Shown here piece after piece: positions 8,080 through 16,044 of a DNA stretch of 64,000 nt. The first letter of the stretch is position 1, and each line of letters opens with the position of its first letter. The notes under the pieces are model-generated. The model was not told where the DNA came from. It did no database searches and was given only the letters and a program-made list of their open reading frames with translations. A program made the translations under genes and the position numbers. This stretch comes from Pelomonas sp039929605 (lineage in GTDB: Bacteria > Pseudomonadota > Gammaproteobacteria > Burkholderiales > Burkholderiaceae_C), in the NCBI RefSeq assembly GCF_039929605.1, contig NZ_JBDSQX010000172.1, positions 14,086 through 78,085 on the forward strand, written 5' to 3'.

Positions 8080-10497
8080 GTGGGCCAGACCCGACCGTTG
8101 CCCGAGCACGAGCAGCTGCTCGACGCCGTGCACATCGCCAGCCCCGGCGACCCGCTGGGCCTGACCCTCGCCAGCGTAGACCAGCGCTCGCGCCAGAGCA
8201 TGGCCCAGCAGGCGCTGCGCTGGACCTATGTGCTGCGCTCCCGCCAGCGCTGGCTGCGTGACGCCAAGGTGCGCGACCAACACCAGGCCGACGCCGCCGA
8301 GACGCTGCGCATCCTGGGCCTGGGGCCGGCCGAGCTGCAGGCGCTGGGCGAGGCGGACACGCTGGTCGTGCGCGTGCCCTACACGCACGAGGCCATCTGC
8401 TGGGAAGGCCGCATCTTCCCGTGGGAATACGTGCTGGCCGCCGCCACGCGCGAGCAGCGCCGCGCCGCTGCCGACGGCCCCAAGCCGCTGACGGTCATCC
8501 GCGAGTTGCAGGTGCAGCACGAGGTGGAGGGCGCGTGGCAGCCGGTGCCGCGCGCGGCCGTCGTCTTCCCGGCGTGGAAGGACTTCCGCGTGCTGTTCGT
8601 CAACGCACTGCCCACCGAGCTGGGCGAGCGCTGGACGGTGGACGCCGAGCTGAAGAACCTGGCCGCCGCGCTGCCGCCCGACGTGCCGGCGCCGCGTGTT
8701 TTGAACTACCCGAGCCTGGAGGAGCTGACCGCCGAGCTGAGCGCGCGGCCGCCGCATCTGCTGCACGTTGCCGGCATGGACAGCCACCAGGGCCTGCGGG
8801 AGCTGGGCATGTTGATCGGCAAGACCGCGCTTGTTGAGGCGCCCGATTCGGACGCCGCCGACGCGCCGAGCCGCGTGCAGCTCATCGACGACCTGTTGGC
8901 CGATTCGCGCCGCGTGCTGGACGGCCTGCTGCTGCGCGGCGGGAACGGCTATCCGCGCCTCGTGCACGCCCAGGCGCTGGCCCAGGCGATGGCCGGCGCG
9001 GTGGGCAAGACACCGCCCTACCTGACGACGCTCAACGTCTGGAACAGCGCCGCGCGGCTGGCGCCCATGCTGATCGCCGAGGGCGCCACGCGCGCGGCGC
9101 TGGGCTTCCAGGACGCCTTCGAGGACTCGCTGGCCGAGTACGCCATCACGCAGCTGCTGCGCCAGCTGTTCGCCACCGGCTTCGACCTGCCGGCCGCGTT
9201 CGCCACCGTATGGGAGGAGGTGCGGGCGTTGCCCGAGTCGGTCGATGCGACGGGCGTGACGCTGTGGCTGGACGGGCCCGTCTTTGTCGACCCCGCCACG
9301 CGCACGGCGCACGAGGCCCGTCGCGCGATGGCTGCCGCAGAACGCAAGCCGACGTCGAGCGAAGTGCGTTGCGCCATCGAGCCCTTCCCCGAGCTGAACT
9401 ACGCCGTGCTGCACAACGCCCAGCCGCTGTTCCGGCGCTTCGTGCTCAGCTGCGACGCGCCCGAGCAGGCCGAGCCGGTGGACGTGGAGGTGTCCGTGCA
9501 CATGGGCGCCGAGGAGGCGCGCTACGAGCGCCGCGTCGTCATGCAGTTCGAGCGCGAGAACCTCACCAAGGACATCCATGTGCCGCTAACGGCCGACGTG
9601 GCGCGCGGCGTGCACGAGGCCATCAACACCAGCCTGCAGGTGCGCGTGCGCCAGGGCAGCAAGGTGCTCTATCACGACAGCCACCGCCTGCGCCTGCTGC
9701 CGGTAGACCAGTGGCGCGACAACCGCCGCGACGGCCAGTGGCTGCCGTCGTTCGTGCTGCCGCGCGACCCGGCCGTGGTGGGCGCGGTGTCGCAGTCGCA
9801 GCGCTACAACCGCGTGCTGCGCGACGACCCGACGGCCGGCTTCGAGGGCTACCAATGCGTGCCCGACAGCGCCGTCACGCCCGGCGCGCGCATCGACGAA
9901 GAACTGCTGCTCGGCGTGGACCGCCAGGTCGAAGCCATCTGGGCCACGCTGCTGCACGACTGGCAACTCGGCTACATCAACCCGCCGCCCAGCTACAGCA
10001 AGCAGCTGGACTCGCAGCGCCTGCGCATGCCGAGCACCGTGCTGGCCGACCGCGCCGGCACCTGCATCGACCTGGCGCTGCTGTTTGCCGCCTGCCTGGA
10101 GCTGGTGGACATCTACCCCGTCGTCTTCCTGCTCGAAGGCCATGCGCTGCCGGGCTGGTGGCGCCACCCGTCCTTTCGCGAGGAATACATGCAGATGACC
10201 GGCAACTACAGCGGCGCCGTGCAGGCCGACGCCAGCGGCAGCTCGGCCGCCAACGCGCAGGCCGTGCCCTGGCATGCCGGCCGCGCCAGCTGGGACGAAG
10301 TGCGTGGCCTCATCCTGGACCGCAAGCTGGTGCCCATCGAGACGGTGCGGCTGACGGAGCACTGCGGCTTCGTCGAGGCCATCGAGGCCGGCGTGGAGGC
10401 GCTCGGCGACCGGGCCGACTACGACTCCATGCTGGACATCATCACGGCGCGGCAGCGGCAGATCACGCCGTTGCCGTTGTTGAGGGATGAGCGATGA
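8080..10497 (+). CDS. CHAT-like and transglutaminase-like protein
   Basis: This 805-residue protein starts at a GTG preceded by AGGAGGAG. Residues about 200-390 follow the layout of a CHAT (caspase-like) domain: a PHLLHVAG strand, then TLNVWNSAARLAPMLIAEG and an LGFQDAFEDSLAEY helix. The cysteine expected in the LNAC motif is tryptophan here, so protease activity is doubtful. The C-terminal part, about 590-720, resembles the transglutaminase-like fold found in DUF4011-type proteins, with Cys662 (RAGTCIDLALL) and His688 (LEGHALPGWW) as probable catalytic residues. The stop overlaps the next gene by four bases. Cellular role is unknown; the domain mix recalls bacterial conflict proteins, which is inference. 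Confidence 0.6.
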   Translation: MGQTRPLPEHEQLLDAVHIASPGDPLGLTLASVDQRSRQSMAQQALRWTYVLRSRQRWLRDAKVRDQHQADAAETLRILGLGPAELQALGEADTLVVRVPYTHEAICWEGRIFPWEYVLAAATREQRRAAADGPKPLTVIRELQVQHEVEGAWQPVPRAAVVFPAWKDFRVLFVNALPTELGERWTVDAELKNLAAALPPDVPAPRVLNYPSLEELTAELSARPPHLLHVAGMDSHQGLRELGMLIGKTALVEAPDSDAADAPSRVQLIDDLLADSRRVLDGLLLRGGNGYPRLVHAQALAQAMAGAVGKTPPYLTTLNVWNSAARLAPMLIAEGATRAALGFQDAFEDSLAEYAITQLLRQLFATGFDLPAAFATVWEEVRALPESVDATGVTLWLDGPVFVDPATRTAHEARRAMAAAERKPTSSEVRCAIEPFPELNYAVLHNAQPLFRRFVLSCDAPEQAEPVDVEVSVHMGAEEARYERRVVMQFERENLTKDIHVPLTADVARGVHEAINTSLQVRVRQGSKVLYHDSHRLRLLPVDQWRDNRRDGQWLPSFVLPRDPAVVGAVSQSQRYNRVLRDDPTAGFEGYQCVPDSAVTPGARIDEELLLGVDRQVEAIWATLLHDWQLGYINPPPSYSKQLDSQRLRMPSTVLADRAGTCIDLALLFAACLELVDIYPVVFLLEGHALPGWWRHPSFREEYMQMTGNYSGAVQADASGSSAANAQAVPWHAGRASWDEVRGLILDRKLVPIETVRLTEHCGFVEAIEAGVEALGDRADYDSMLDIITARQRQITPLPLLRDER

Positions 10498-11852
10498 CCG
10501 CCGCTAGCCAGACGCTGTGGGCCCAGGTCGGCGATCAGCTCGACGTGCCGTCGCCCGGCGGCGAGGCGGGCCGCGCGCCCATCCAGCAGCGCCGCCGCCG
10601 CGGCTTCGACGCCAGCGCCGCAGACGGCCGCGCCGCCGTGCGCCTGCTGCGCAGCGATGGCGACGACGGCCTGCTGCGCTGGGTCTACGAGCCGCCCGTG
10701 CGCCAGCTCGGCACGCAGGGCCGGCGCAGCTGGCGCGCCTTTGCGCCGGAGTCGCGCGAGACGGTGCAGCGCATCGCCTTTCCCGAGCTGGGCGCCAACC
10801 AGCTGACCGACGCGCTGCGAGGGCTGGACCGCCGGCTGAACCCGGTGCTCGCCGCCATCACGTCGCCCAGCGAAGGCCTGCGCCGCTGGAACGGCCAGGC
10901 CTGGGCGCCGCTCGCGGCCGGCGAGCTGGCCGCGCTGAAGGGCCGCGTGCTCGTGCTCGTGCACGGCACCTTCAGCGCCAGCGCGATGTACGCCAAGGAG
11001 TTCACCGCCACGGTGGACGGCGAGACGCTGCTGCAGCGCCTGGCCGACGCCAGCGGCACCTACAACGCCGTGTTGGCCTTCGACCACCCGACGCTGAGCG
11101 TCGCGCCGTGGCTGAACGCGCTGGCCCTGCGGGATGCGCTTACGCCCTGCCCCGCCGAGTTCGACTTCGTCGGCCACAGCCGTGGCGGCCTGGTCATCTC
11201 CTGGCTGCTGCGCATGGCGCCCGAGCTGCGCGCCCGCCAGGCGCTGTTCGTCGGCACGCCGCTGGCCGGCACGTCGCTCGCCGCGCCCGACAAGCTGCGC
11301 CAGGCGCTGGACACGCTGGCCAGCTTTGCCGACGCGGTGACCGAGGCCGCCGCGCAAGCCCGCAAGGTCGCGCCACCGGGACTGGCCGCACTGGCCCTAG
11401 GCGTGGGCGGCCTGGCCTGCGTGCTGGGCAAGGTGCTGGAGCTGGGCGCCCGCACGCCGCTCGCTGACGCGGCGGTAGGCCTGGTGCCCGGGCTGCTGGC
11501 GCAGGGCCGCGTCAAGAACAACCTGGAGCTGGACCAGCTCTACCCGCTGCCCGCCGGCACCGAGGTGCGCGCCATCGGCGGCAGCTTCATGCCCAGCGAG
11601 GTCAACGAGCCGCTGTGGAAATTGTGGAAGCGCGTGACGAACCTGAAGGGCCAGGCGATGTACTACGGCGCCGACCTGATCTTCGACCAGCCCAACGATC
11701 TGGTGGTGGACAGCGCCTCGATGAACAAGCTGGGCGACCTGACGCTGGCGGCGCCGCAGTGGGAGGACCTGGGCGTGAGTGCGGAGACGCATCACACGAA
11801 CTACTTTCAGGATTTGCGGGTGTTGAGTTGGCTGGATGGGCGGCTGCGCTGA
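10494..11852 (+). CDS. Lipase-like alpha/beta hydrolase (DUF7379-type)
   Basis: The 452-residue protein is coupled to the CHAT/transglutaminase-like gene by an ATGA overlap. It has an oxyanion loop LVLVHGTFS, the nucleophile elbow VGHSRGG with Ser229, and a late His pair (AETHHTNYF) that can finish the triad; an alanine/valine-rich stretch at about 295-325 could be an amphipathic or membrane-associating helix. There is no signal peptide, so it acts in the cytoplasm or at the inner face of the membrane. Substrate unknown. Pairing with the upstream protein suggests one functional unit, possibly with the hydrolase as effector. Family naming is from memory of motif patterns. Confidence 0.65.
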   Translation: MTAASQTLWAQVGDQLDVPSPGGEAGRAPIQQRRRRGFDASAADGRAAVRLLRSDGDDGLLRWVYEPPVRQLGTQGRRSWRAFAPESRETVQRIAFPELGANQLTDALRGLDRRLNPVLAAITSPSEGLRRWNGQAWAPLAAGELAALKGRVLVLVHGTFSASAMYAKEFTATVDGETLLQRLADASGTYNAVLAFDHPTLSVAPWLNALALRDALTPCPAEFDFVGHSRGGLVISWLLRMAPELRARQALFVGTPLAGTSLAAPDKLRQALDTLASFADAVTEAAAQARKVAPPGLAALALGVGGLACVLGKVLELGARTPLADAAVGLVPGLLAQGRVKNNLELDQLYPLPAGTEVRAIGGSFMPSEVNEPLWKLWKRVTNLKGQAMYYGADLIFDQPNDLVVDSASMNKLGDLTLAAPQWEDLGVSAETHHTNYFQDLRVLSWLDGRLR

Positions 11853-11871
11853 GCGGAGCAGGGGCAGGCCG

Positions 11872-12186
11872 ATGAAACGCATCATGTACATCGAAGACAA
11901 GTCCGCCGGGCTGGATGGCCACGGCCGCATTGGCTGGGTGGAAATGTCGCGCTCGGCGCGCTCATACACCTACGCCGGGCGGCGCTTCCTGAAGACGAAG
12001 TCCGGCTACAAGTACAACTGCTTCGAAGAAGGTACCGGCGCGCGCTACTGGATATCCGGGCCCAAGAGGCGGGGCGGGGACAAGCTGTACGGCGGCGCCG
12101 TGGAGATCGACGAGGATGCCAGGCTGGCGTACTGGACGGAAATCCGAGGTCGGCCGGAGTCCACGCATCTGACACAAGCTAGCTAG
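11872..12186 (+). CDS. Small conserved protein of unknown function
   Basis: The 104-residue protein begins MKRIMYIEDKSAGLDGHGRI and ends with a conserved-looking EIDEDARLAYWTEIRG block. This pattern is that of a widespread small bacterial family sometimes misannotated as 1-deoxyxylulose-5-phosphate synthase; it has none of that enzyme's features. The ATG at 11872 is preferred over the open frame from 11836, which overlaps the lipase stop. It lies 19 bases after the lipase-like gene and could be in the same transcript. It may be a DNA- or RNA-associated accessory protein, but no function is established. Confidence 0.6.
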   Translation: MKRIMYIEDKSAGLDGHGRIGWVEMSRSARSYTYAGRRFLKTKSGYKYNCFEEGTGARYWISGPKRRGGDKLYGGAVEIDEDARLAYWTEIRGRPESTHLTQAS

Positions 12187-12204
12187 CGCGCCCGGCCCTC
12201 TTCC

Positions 12205-12303
12205 ATGCCCGAATTCCTCGTCATCCTGGTGGTCTGGCTCGTCCTCAATGTGCTGGTGTCATGCCGCGTCACCAAAAAGCCAGGGGTCAGGTCTTTAATC
12301 TAA
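12205..12303 (+). pseudogene. Short membrane-protein reading frame running into a repeat
   Basis: A 32-codon frame begins 18 bases after the previous gene. Residues 4-19 are strongly hydrophobic (FLVILVVWLVLNVLVS), like a membrane anchor. The frame ends inside the first GGGGTCAG repeat unit, so its last residues come from repeat DNA. It looks like the start of a membrane protein cut off by the repeat, or a real tiny protein. No ribosome-binding site stands out. Confidence 0.25.
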
Positions 12304-12357
12304 ATCCCTAACTTGAACCTAAGCAGGGTTCGGGGTCAGGCCGTAAATCTAAACCCC
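12283..12357 (+). repeat. Two direct GGGGTCAG repeat units
   Basis: Two units of about 25 bases, at 12283-12308 and 12332-12357, share GGGGTCAG at the start and TAATCTAAA/TAAATCTAAA followed by CCC near the end. The same GGGGTCAG core forms the arms of the inverted repeat at 52142-52230. Such cores resemble the REP-like repeats mobilised by RAYT-type transposases, but no transposase is in the window. Confidence 0.5.
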
Positions 12358-12415
12358 CACCTTGCAATTCGACCGCGCGAACTCCAGCCCAGAGAGCGTC
12401 AGCGCATCGCCGGCC

Positions 12416-12631
12416 TCACCCGGCGCTGTCCAGCTTGTCCAACAGCGCCAGCGCCCGCTCAGGCTTGCCGCGTGCGGCCCGGGTTTCAAACCGCACCCGC
12501 GCGTCGTAGTTCGCCAGCGCCACGGTTGCCAGTTCGTCCACCAGCTTGTTGACGCTGATGGAATTGGCGCGCGCCAGGGCCTTGAGGCGCTCGTGCTTGT
12601 CGTCGGGCAGGCGGATGGTCAGGGTGGACAT
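12416..12631 (-). CDS. Ribbon-helix-helix antitoxin (CopG-like)
   Basis: This 71-residue protein starts at the ATG at 12631, which has GGAGG seven bases upstream. MSTLTIRLPDDKHERLKALA followed by NSISVNKLVDEL is the beta strand-helix-helix pattern of RHH/CopG DNA-binding antitoxins. It overlaps the end of the upstream PIN-domain toxin gene by 13 bases, so both are made from one message and the antitoxin comes second, opposite to the classical order. The polar C-terminal tail would neutralise the toxin. Autoregulation is expected from family knowledge. Confidence 0.75.
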   Translation of the reverse strand: MSTLTIRLPDDKHERLKALARANSISVNKLVDELATVALANYDARVRFETRAARGKPERALALLDKLDSAG

Positions 12632-13053
12632 GGAAACACCTCCAGGCATTGCTCGGGCGTCAGGACTTGGAGCCCGGGAAACTTCAACTCACCGCGCGAC
12701 AGGTCACGCAGGTTGCGCGTCACGATCACGTCGGCTTGCGCGGCGACGGCCAACTCGATGAGGTGGTTGTCGGCCTCGTCGGGCAGATTGGGCCGCCAGG
12801 CGTAGAACACCTCGACCCAGCGGCACCGATTCAAGAAGCCATCGAGCACCTCGCCGCGTTCGCTGGCACTCAGTGCAGAGCGCTCAAACAGGGCATCGCG
12901 CGCCAGCACGTCTTCGTACTCCGCCAGCAGCGCCGGCCCCAGCACCGCCTGGTAGCGGCCCGTCAGACAGGCCCTGAGCACCGCCCGCGCGCTGGCCCCA
13001 CCTGGCAACAGCACGGCGACAAGGATGTTGGTGTCGACAACGATGATCGGCAT
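12619..13053 (-). CDS. PIN-domain toxin (COG1569-type ribonuclease)
   Basis: The 144-residue protein from the ATG at 13053 has PIN-domain acidic residues: Asp in IIVVDTN near the N-terminus, Glu in LLAEYEDVL, and Asp in LPDEADNHLIELA and ADVIVTRN. These coordinate metal for RNA cleavage. It matches the putative toxin-antitoxin PIN family rather than classical VapC. It is followed by an overlapping RHH antitoxin. A second possible ATG at 13071 would add six residues. No clear Shine-Dalgarno precedes either, and a MITE-like inverted repeat lies 27 bases upstream in the probable promoter region. Confidence 0.75.
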   Translation of the reverse strand: MPIIVVDTNILVAVLLPGGASARAVLRACLTGRYQAVLGPALLAEYEDVLARDALFERSALSASERGEVLDGFLNRCRWVEVFYAWRPNLPDEADNHLIELAVAAQADVIVTRNLRDLSRGELKFPGLQVLTPEQCLEVFPCPP

Positions 13054-13080
13054 CGCAAAAAGATAGCACATATGCTGTCA

Positions 13081-13204
13081 CCCTAGATCCGGCAGTTGGG
13101 CGCGCAGCGCTGCCTACCGAAGTGGTGAACGCCGAGCAACGCGCAAGGCGTTGATGCGTCAAGACTTTCGATGAGTAGCGAGCGGTCAACTGCCGGATCT
13201 AGGG
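13081..13204. mobile_element. MITE-like element with 18-bp perfect terminal inverted repeats
   Basis: The two ends, 13081-13098 and 13187-13204, are perfect 18-base inverted repeats (CCCTAGATCCGGCAGTTG). The 124-base unit is flanked on both sides by TCA, consistent with a 3-bp target duplication. The interior has no gene. These are the marks of a non-autonomous insertion element, probably moved in trans by an IS not in this window. It sits between the PIN/RHH pair and the SEL1-like gene. Confidence 0.55.
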
Positions 13205-13325
13205 TCACCAGCTCCCCGATCTGCCGGCAAGCCCCGGTAGGTCAAAGGGAGGCGCGACGCCCCGCTGCGCCGAACCGCAGCGTTACCATCCCGCCGCCCA
13301 GCGCCTGGGCGCCACTCGGGAACCC

Positions 13326-14045
13326 ATGCCCGCACTCAGCCGTCTCGTTGCGTCCGTCGCCATCGCCCTGGCTCTCAGCCCGGCAGCGCCCGCGCAGACC
13401 CCGTCGCAGGCAGCGATGTTCGAGAAGCTGTCCGCGCTTGCTCAGGGCGGCGACGCCGAGGCCAAGTACCACCTGGGCATGTTCCTGAACAACGGCATCG
13501 GCACGGCACGCGACAACCCGGCGGCCTACAAGCTGTTCACCGAGGCGGCGGCGGGGCATGAGCTGGCGGCCTACAAGGTGGGCTGCTATCTGGCGGGTCA
13601 GTTTCCGGGCGTGGTGCCGGTGAACCAGGCCGAGGCCTTGAAGTTCAAGCTGCGCGCGGCGGAGGCCGGCTATGCGTTGGCGCAGCAGGATGTCGGCGTG
13701 ATCTACCGCAAGCAGCAGGACCCGCAGAACGCGACGCTGTGGTGGGAGCGCGCTTCCCGCCAGGGCGAGGTGCAGGCGACGGCCCTCTTGGCACACCACC
13801 TGTCGGGCGATGCCTCGCCTGACCTTGCCAAGAGCTATGCGCTGATGCTGGTGCTCAAGCAGCTCACGCCCAAGCCGCCACAGGAGTTGCTTGCGCAGAT
13901 CGCCAAGGTCGAGCCGCAGCTGACGGCCGACGACAAGGCCAAGGCAGAAGCCATCCGCGCGACCTGGCTGACGGGCAAGTCGCCGCTGACGGTCCAGGCG
14001 GACACGGTCATGAAGCGGGTGCAGACGCTGTTGGCGTCGCGCTGA
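13326..14045 (+). CDS. Secreted SEL1-like repeat protein
   Basis: The 239-residue product has an N-terminal signal peptide (cleavage near APAQ-TPSQ) and SEL1/TPR-type alpha-helical repeats, visible as AEAKYHLGMFLNNGIGTA, AAYKLFTEAAAGHELAAYKVG and AEALKFKLRAAEAGYALAQQDVG. Such repeats act as protein-binding scaffolds, probably in the periplasm. The last 413 bases, including the stop codon, recur at 22027-22439 with 12 mismatches and no gaps. This copy is the complete one. There is no close operon partner. Confidence 0.75.
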   Translation: MPALSRLVASVAIALALSPAAPAQTPSQAAMFEKLSALAQGGDAEAKYHLGMFLNNGIGTARDNPAAYKLFTEAAAGHELAAYKVGCYLAGQFPGVVPVNQAEALKFKLRAAEAGYALAQQDVGVIYRKQQDPQNATLWWERASRQGEVQATALLAHHLSGDASPDLAKSYALMLVLKQLTPKPPQELLAQIAKVEPQLTADDKAKAEAIRATWLTGKSPLTVQADTVMKRVQTLLASR

Positions 14046-14046
14046 G
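13634..14046 (+). repeat. 413-bp direct repeat, copy 1
   Basis: This 3' part of the SEL1-like gene aligns without gaps to 22027-22439 with 12 differences, about 97 percent identity. Both copies have the same orientation and enclose about 8 kb that includes the metal-efflux operon, so homologous recombination between them could delete or amplify that segment. Confidence 0.9.
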
Positions 14047-14145
14047 AACGGGCCGGGTTCGGCCCACTTGTTCGACGTCCTGACCGCCGAGGTCAGCTCC
14101 ACAATTGCGCTGACGCTAAGACCCATTCGCCCGCCGGGGCGCTTC

Positions 14146-14325
14146 TTACTCCGGTTTGCGAAACACCACCAGGTGCTGCCAGGGCAGCGTGCCCACGGTG
14201 CGCACCCATGCCAGCGGGTGTACGGCGGCTTCGCGTTTGATCTGCCGGTCGCTCATCTTGTGCAAGTCCTTGATGGGCACGTTCCGGTCTTCGGCGCGGT
14301 ACTCGACGAACCCCAACGCGGCCAT
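14146..14325 (-). pseudogene. Probable C-terminal remnant of an unidentified gene
   Basis: A 59-codon frame with protein-like composition (AEDRNVPIKDLHKMSD, then LPWQHLVVFRKPE at the end) lies opposite the start of the next plus-strand gene. It reads like the end of a larger enzyme, possibly a SAM-dependent methyltransferase, with no N-terminal part in place. No ribosome-binding site is seen. I treat it as a fragment left by rearrangement next to the repeat copy. Confidence 0.25.
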
Positions 14326-14353
14326 GTCGGCCCCCGGCTCTAAACTGCCGCCC

Positions 14354-14737
14354 ATGTCTCGCCGCGCCGCCCGCAAGCTGACCACCGTGTTCTTCACGGT
14401 GCTGTCGCTGCTGTTTTCCCAGCTGGCGCTGGCTCGATACGTCTGCCCGCAGCAGGCACACATGGCAGCGATGGCCTCCATGCTGCAAGCAGGCACGCCC
14501 TGTGTCGGCATGGATTCGCAGTTGCCTGGGCTGTGCCACCAGCACTCGGCGGATGCCGGGCAGTCCTTCGAGGCGGTCAAGCTGCCCACGGCTTCGCAGC
14601 CGCTGCTGATCCAGGTGTTGGCGCTGCCGCTGCTTGCAGAGGCCGACGAGGTCTCGGCGATGCCGCCGGGCGCCGTGGGCGAAGCGCACCCGCCGCCAGA
14701 CCCGCTCTTCCTCGCCACGCTCAGGCTGCGCGTCTGA
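14354..14737 (+). CDS. Small exported protein ahead of the metal-efflux genes
   Basis: The 127-residue protein has an N-terminal signal or anchor segment (TVFFTVLSLLFSQLALA) after MSRRAARK. The mature part holds three cysteines and several methionines and histidines (RYVCPQQAHMAAMASM, GTPCVGMDS, LCHQHS), compatible with soft-metal binding in the periplasm. It lies 74 bases before the outer membrane efflux gene and on the same strand, so a role in copper or silver handling is plausible. I do not recognise a named family. Confidence 0.5.
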   Translation: MSRRAARKLTTVFFTVLSLLFSQLALARYVCPQQAHMAAMASMLQAGTPCVGMDSQLPGLCHQHSADAGQSFEAVKLPTASQPLLIQVLALPLLAEADEVSAMPPGAVGEAHPPPDPLFLATLRLRV

Positions 14738-14811
14738 GCCACTCCGTCGACTGACTGGCGCCGGCGCGGTGAAACCGCTGCCGGCAAACGCTGTTTGTCT
14801 TCGGAGTTCCC

Positions 14812-16044
14812 ATGATCACGCTTGCGTTGCGTTCGGCCGCATTGGCGGCCGCGCTGCTCCCCACCCTGGCGGGTGCGGCAGCCCTGTCCCTCGAACAGGC
14901 GCTGGACCTCGCCGTCCAGCGCTCAGCCACCATGCAGGCGGCGCAGGCCGGCACCTTGAGTGCAACCGAAGCCGCACGCGTCGCCGGCCGCCTGCCCGAC
15001 CCGGTGCTGAGCGCGGGCATCGACAACGTGCCGGCGACCGGTCGTGACCGGTTCACCACCACCGCCGACTTCATGACGGCGAAGCGCGTGGGCCTCAGTC
15101 AGGAATGGTTGTCTGCCGACAAGCGTGCCGCCCAGCGCGCAGCCGCCCAGGCCGCGGTCGACCGGGAGGCTGCGGCGGCACATATCGCCGCCGCCGAGAC
15201 CCGCCTGCAAACGGCGCTGGCCTATGTCGACGCCTTCTATGCCACCGAGACGCTGCAGCTCACCGACCTGGCCGAGCACTATGGCCAGGAGGAGTTTGAA
15301 ACCGCCCGAGCCAAGCTCGCCGCAGCGACCGGCACTGGCCAGGAGGCGCTCGCCATGAGCAGCGCACGCGGCGTTGCGGAGGATGCCGCTGCCGAGGCAA
15401 GGCAGGCGCAGCGCCAGGCGCAGATCCAGCTTTCACGATGGACCGGCGAAGCGGTCGAAGGTCTGGCGGCCCCGGCGTTCGCGGCGCCACCCGACGAACC
15501 GGCCTTCGTCGCCAGCCATCCCGCAGTCGTCGCGGCGCAGCGCGACGTTGAGCTGGCTCGTCAGGAGGCCAGCGTCACGCAAGCCAACCGCCAGCCGAAC
15601 TGGACCTGGTCGTTGTCCTACGGCCAGCGCACGGGCTATGGGGACATGGTGTCGGCCGGCGTGAGCATTCCGATTCCCATCGCCCCGGCTCGGCGCCAGG
15701 ACCGTGAGACGGCATCCAAGCTGGCCCTGGTCGACAAAGCCCAGGCCAACCTGGCCGAGGCAGAGCGTGTCGCCGCCACCGAGTACCGCAGCCTTGCCAC
15801 CGACGCAGAGCGCTGGGCGCAACGCCTGCAGCGCTACCGCGCAGCGGTGCTGGAGCCGGCCCGCCAGCGCATCGCTGTAGCGACGGCCGGCTATGGCTCG
15901 AATCAGGCGCCGCTGGTGGCGCTTTTCGAGGCACGCGACGCCGAACTGGCCGCGCAACGCAAGCTGCTCTCGCTGCAGCGCGAGCTGGCGCGGGCCCGCG
16001 CCCAACTGGCCTTCAAACCCGTTCCTGAAGGAGCCGCACGATGA
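14812..16044 (+). CDS. Outer membrane efflux protein, TolC family (CusC/CzcC-like)
   Basis: This 410-residue protein forms the outer membrane channel of the RND efflux system encoded by the next two genes. It has a signal peptide (LPTLAGA-AALS) and two TolC-type alpha-helical repeats; the first begins LSLEQALDLAVQRSATM and a beta-strand segment follows (RLPDPVLSAGIDNVP). There is no lipobox cysteine, unlike E. coli CusC. GGAG lies five bases upstream of the ATG. The stop overlaps the adaptor gene by four bases. Confidence 0.87.
   Translation: MITLALRSAALAAALLPTLAGAAALSLEQALDLAVQRSATMQAAQAGTLSATEAARVAGRLPDPVLSAGIDNVPATGRDRFTTTADFMTAKRVGLSQEWLSADKRAAQRAAAQAAVDREAAAAHIAAAETRLQTALAYVDAFYATETLQLTDLAEHYGQEEFETARAKLAAATGTGQEALAMSSARGVAEDAAAEARQAQRQAQIQLSRWTGEAVEGLAAPAFAAPPDEPAFVASHPAVVAAQRDVELARQEASVTQANRQPNWTWSLSYGQRTGYGDMVSAGVSIPIPIAPARRQDRETASKLALVDKAQANLAEAERVAATEYRSLATDAERWAQRLQRYRAAVLEPARQRIAVATAGYGSNQAPLVALFEARDAELAAQRKLLSLQRELARARAQLAFKPVPEGAAR

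Noticed and set aside
14048..14063. Hairpin GGGCC/GGCCC after the SEL1-like gene as terminator
   Set aside because: Stem is only five bases and no T-run follows.
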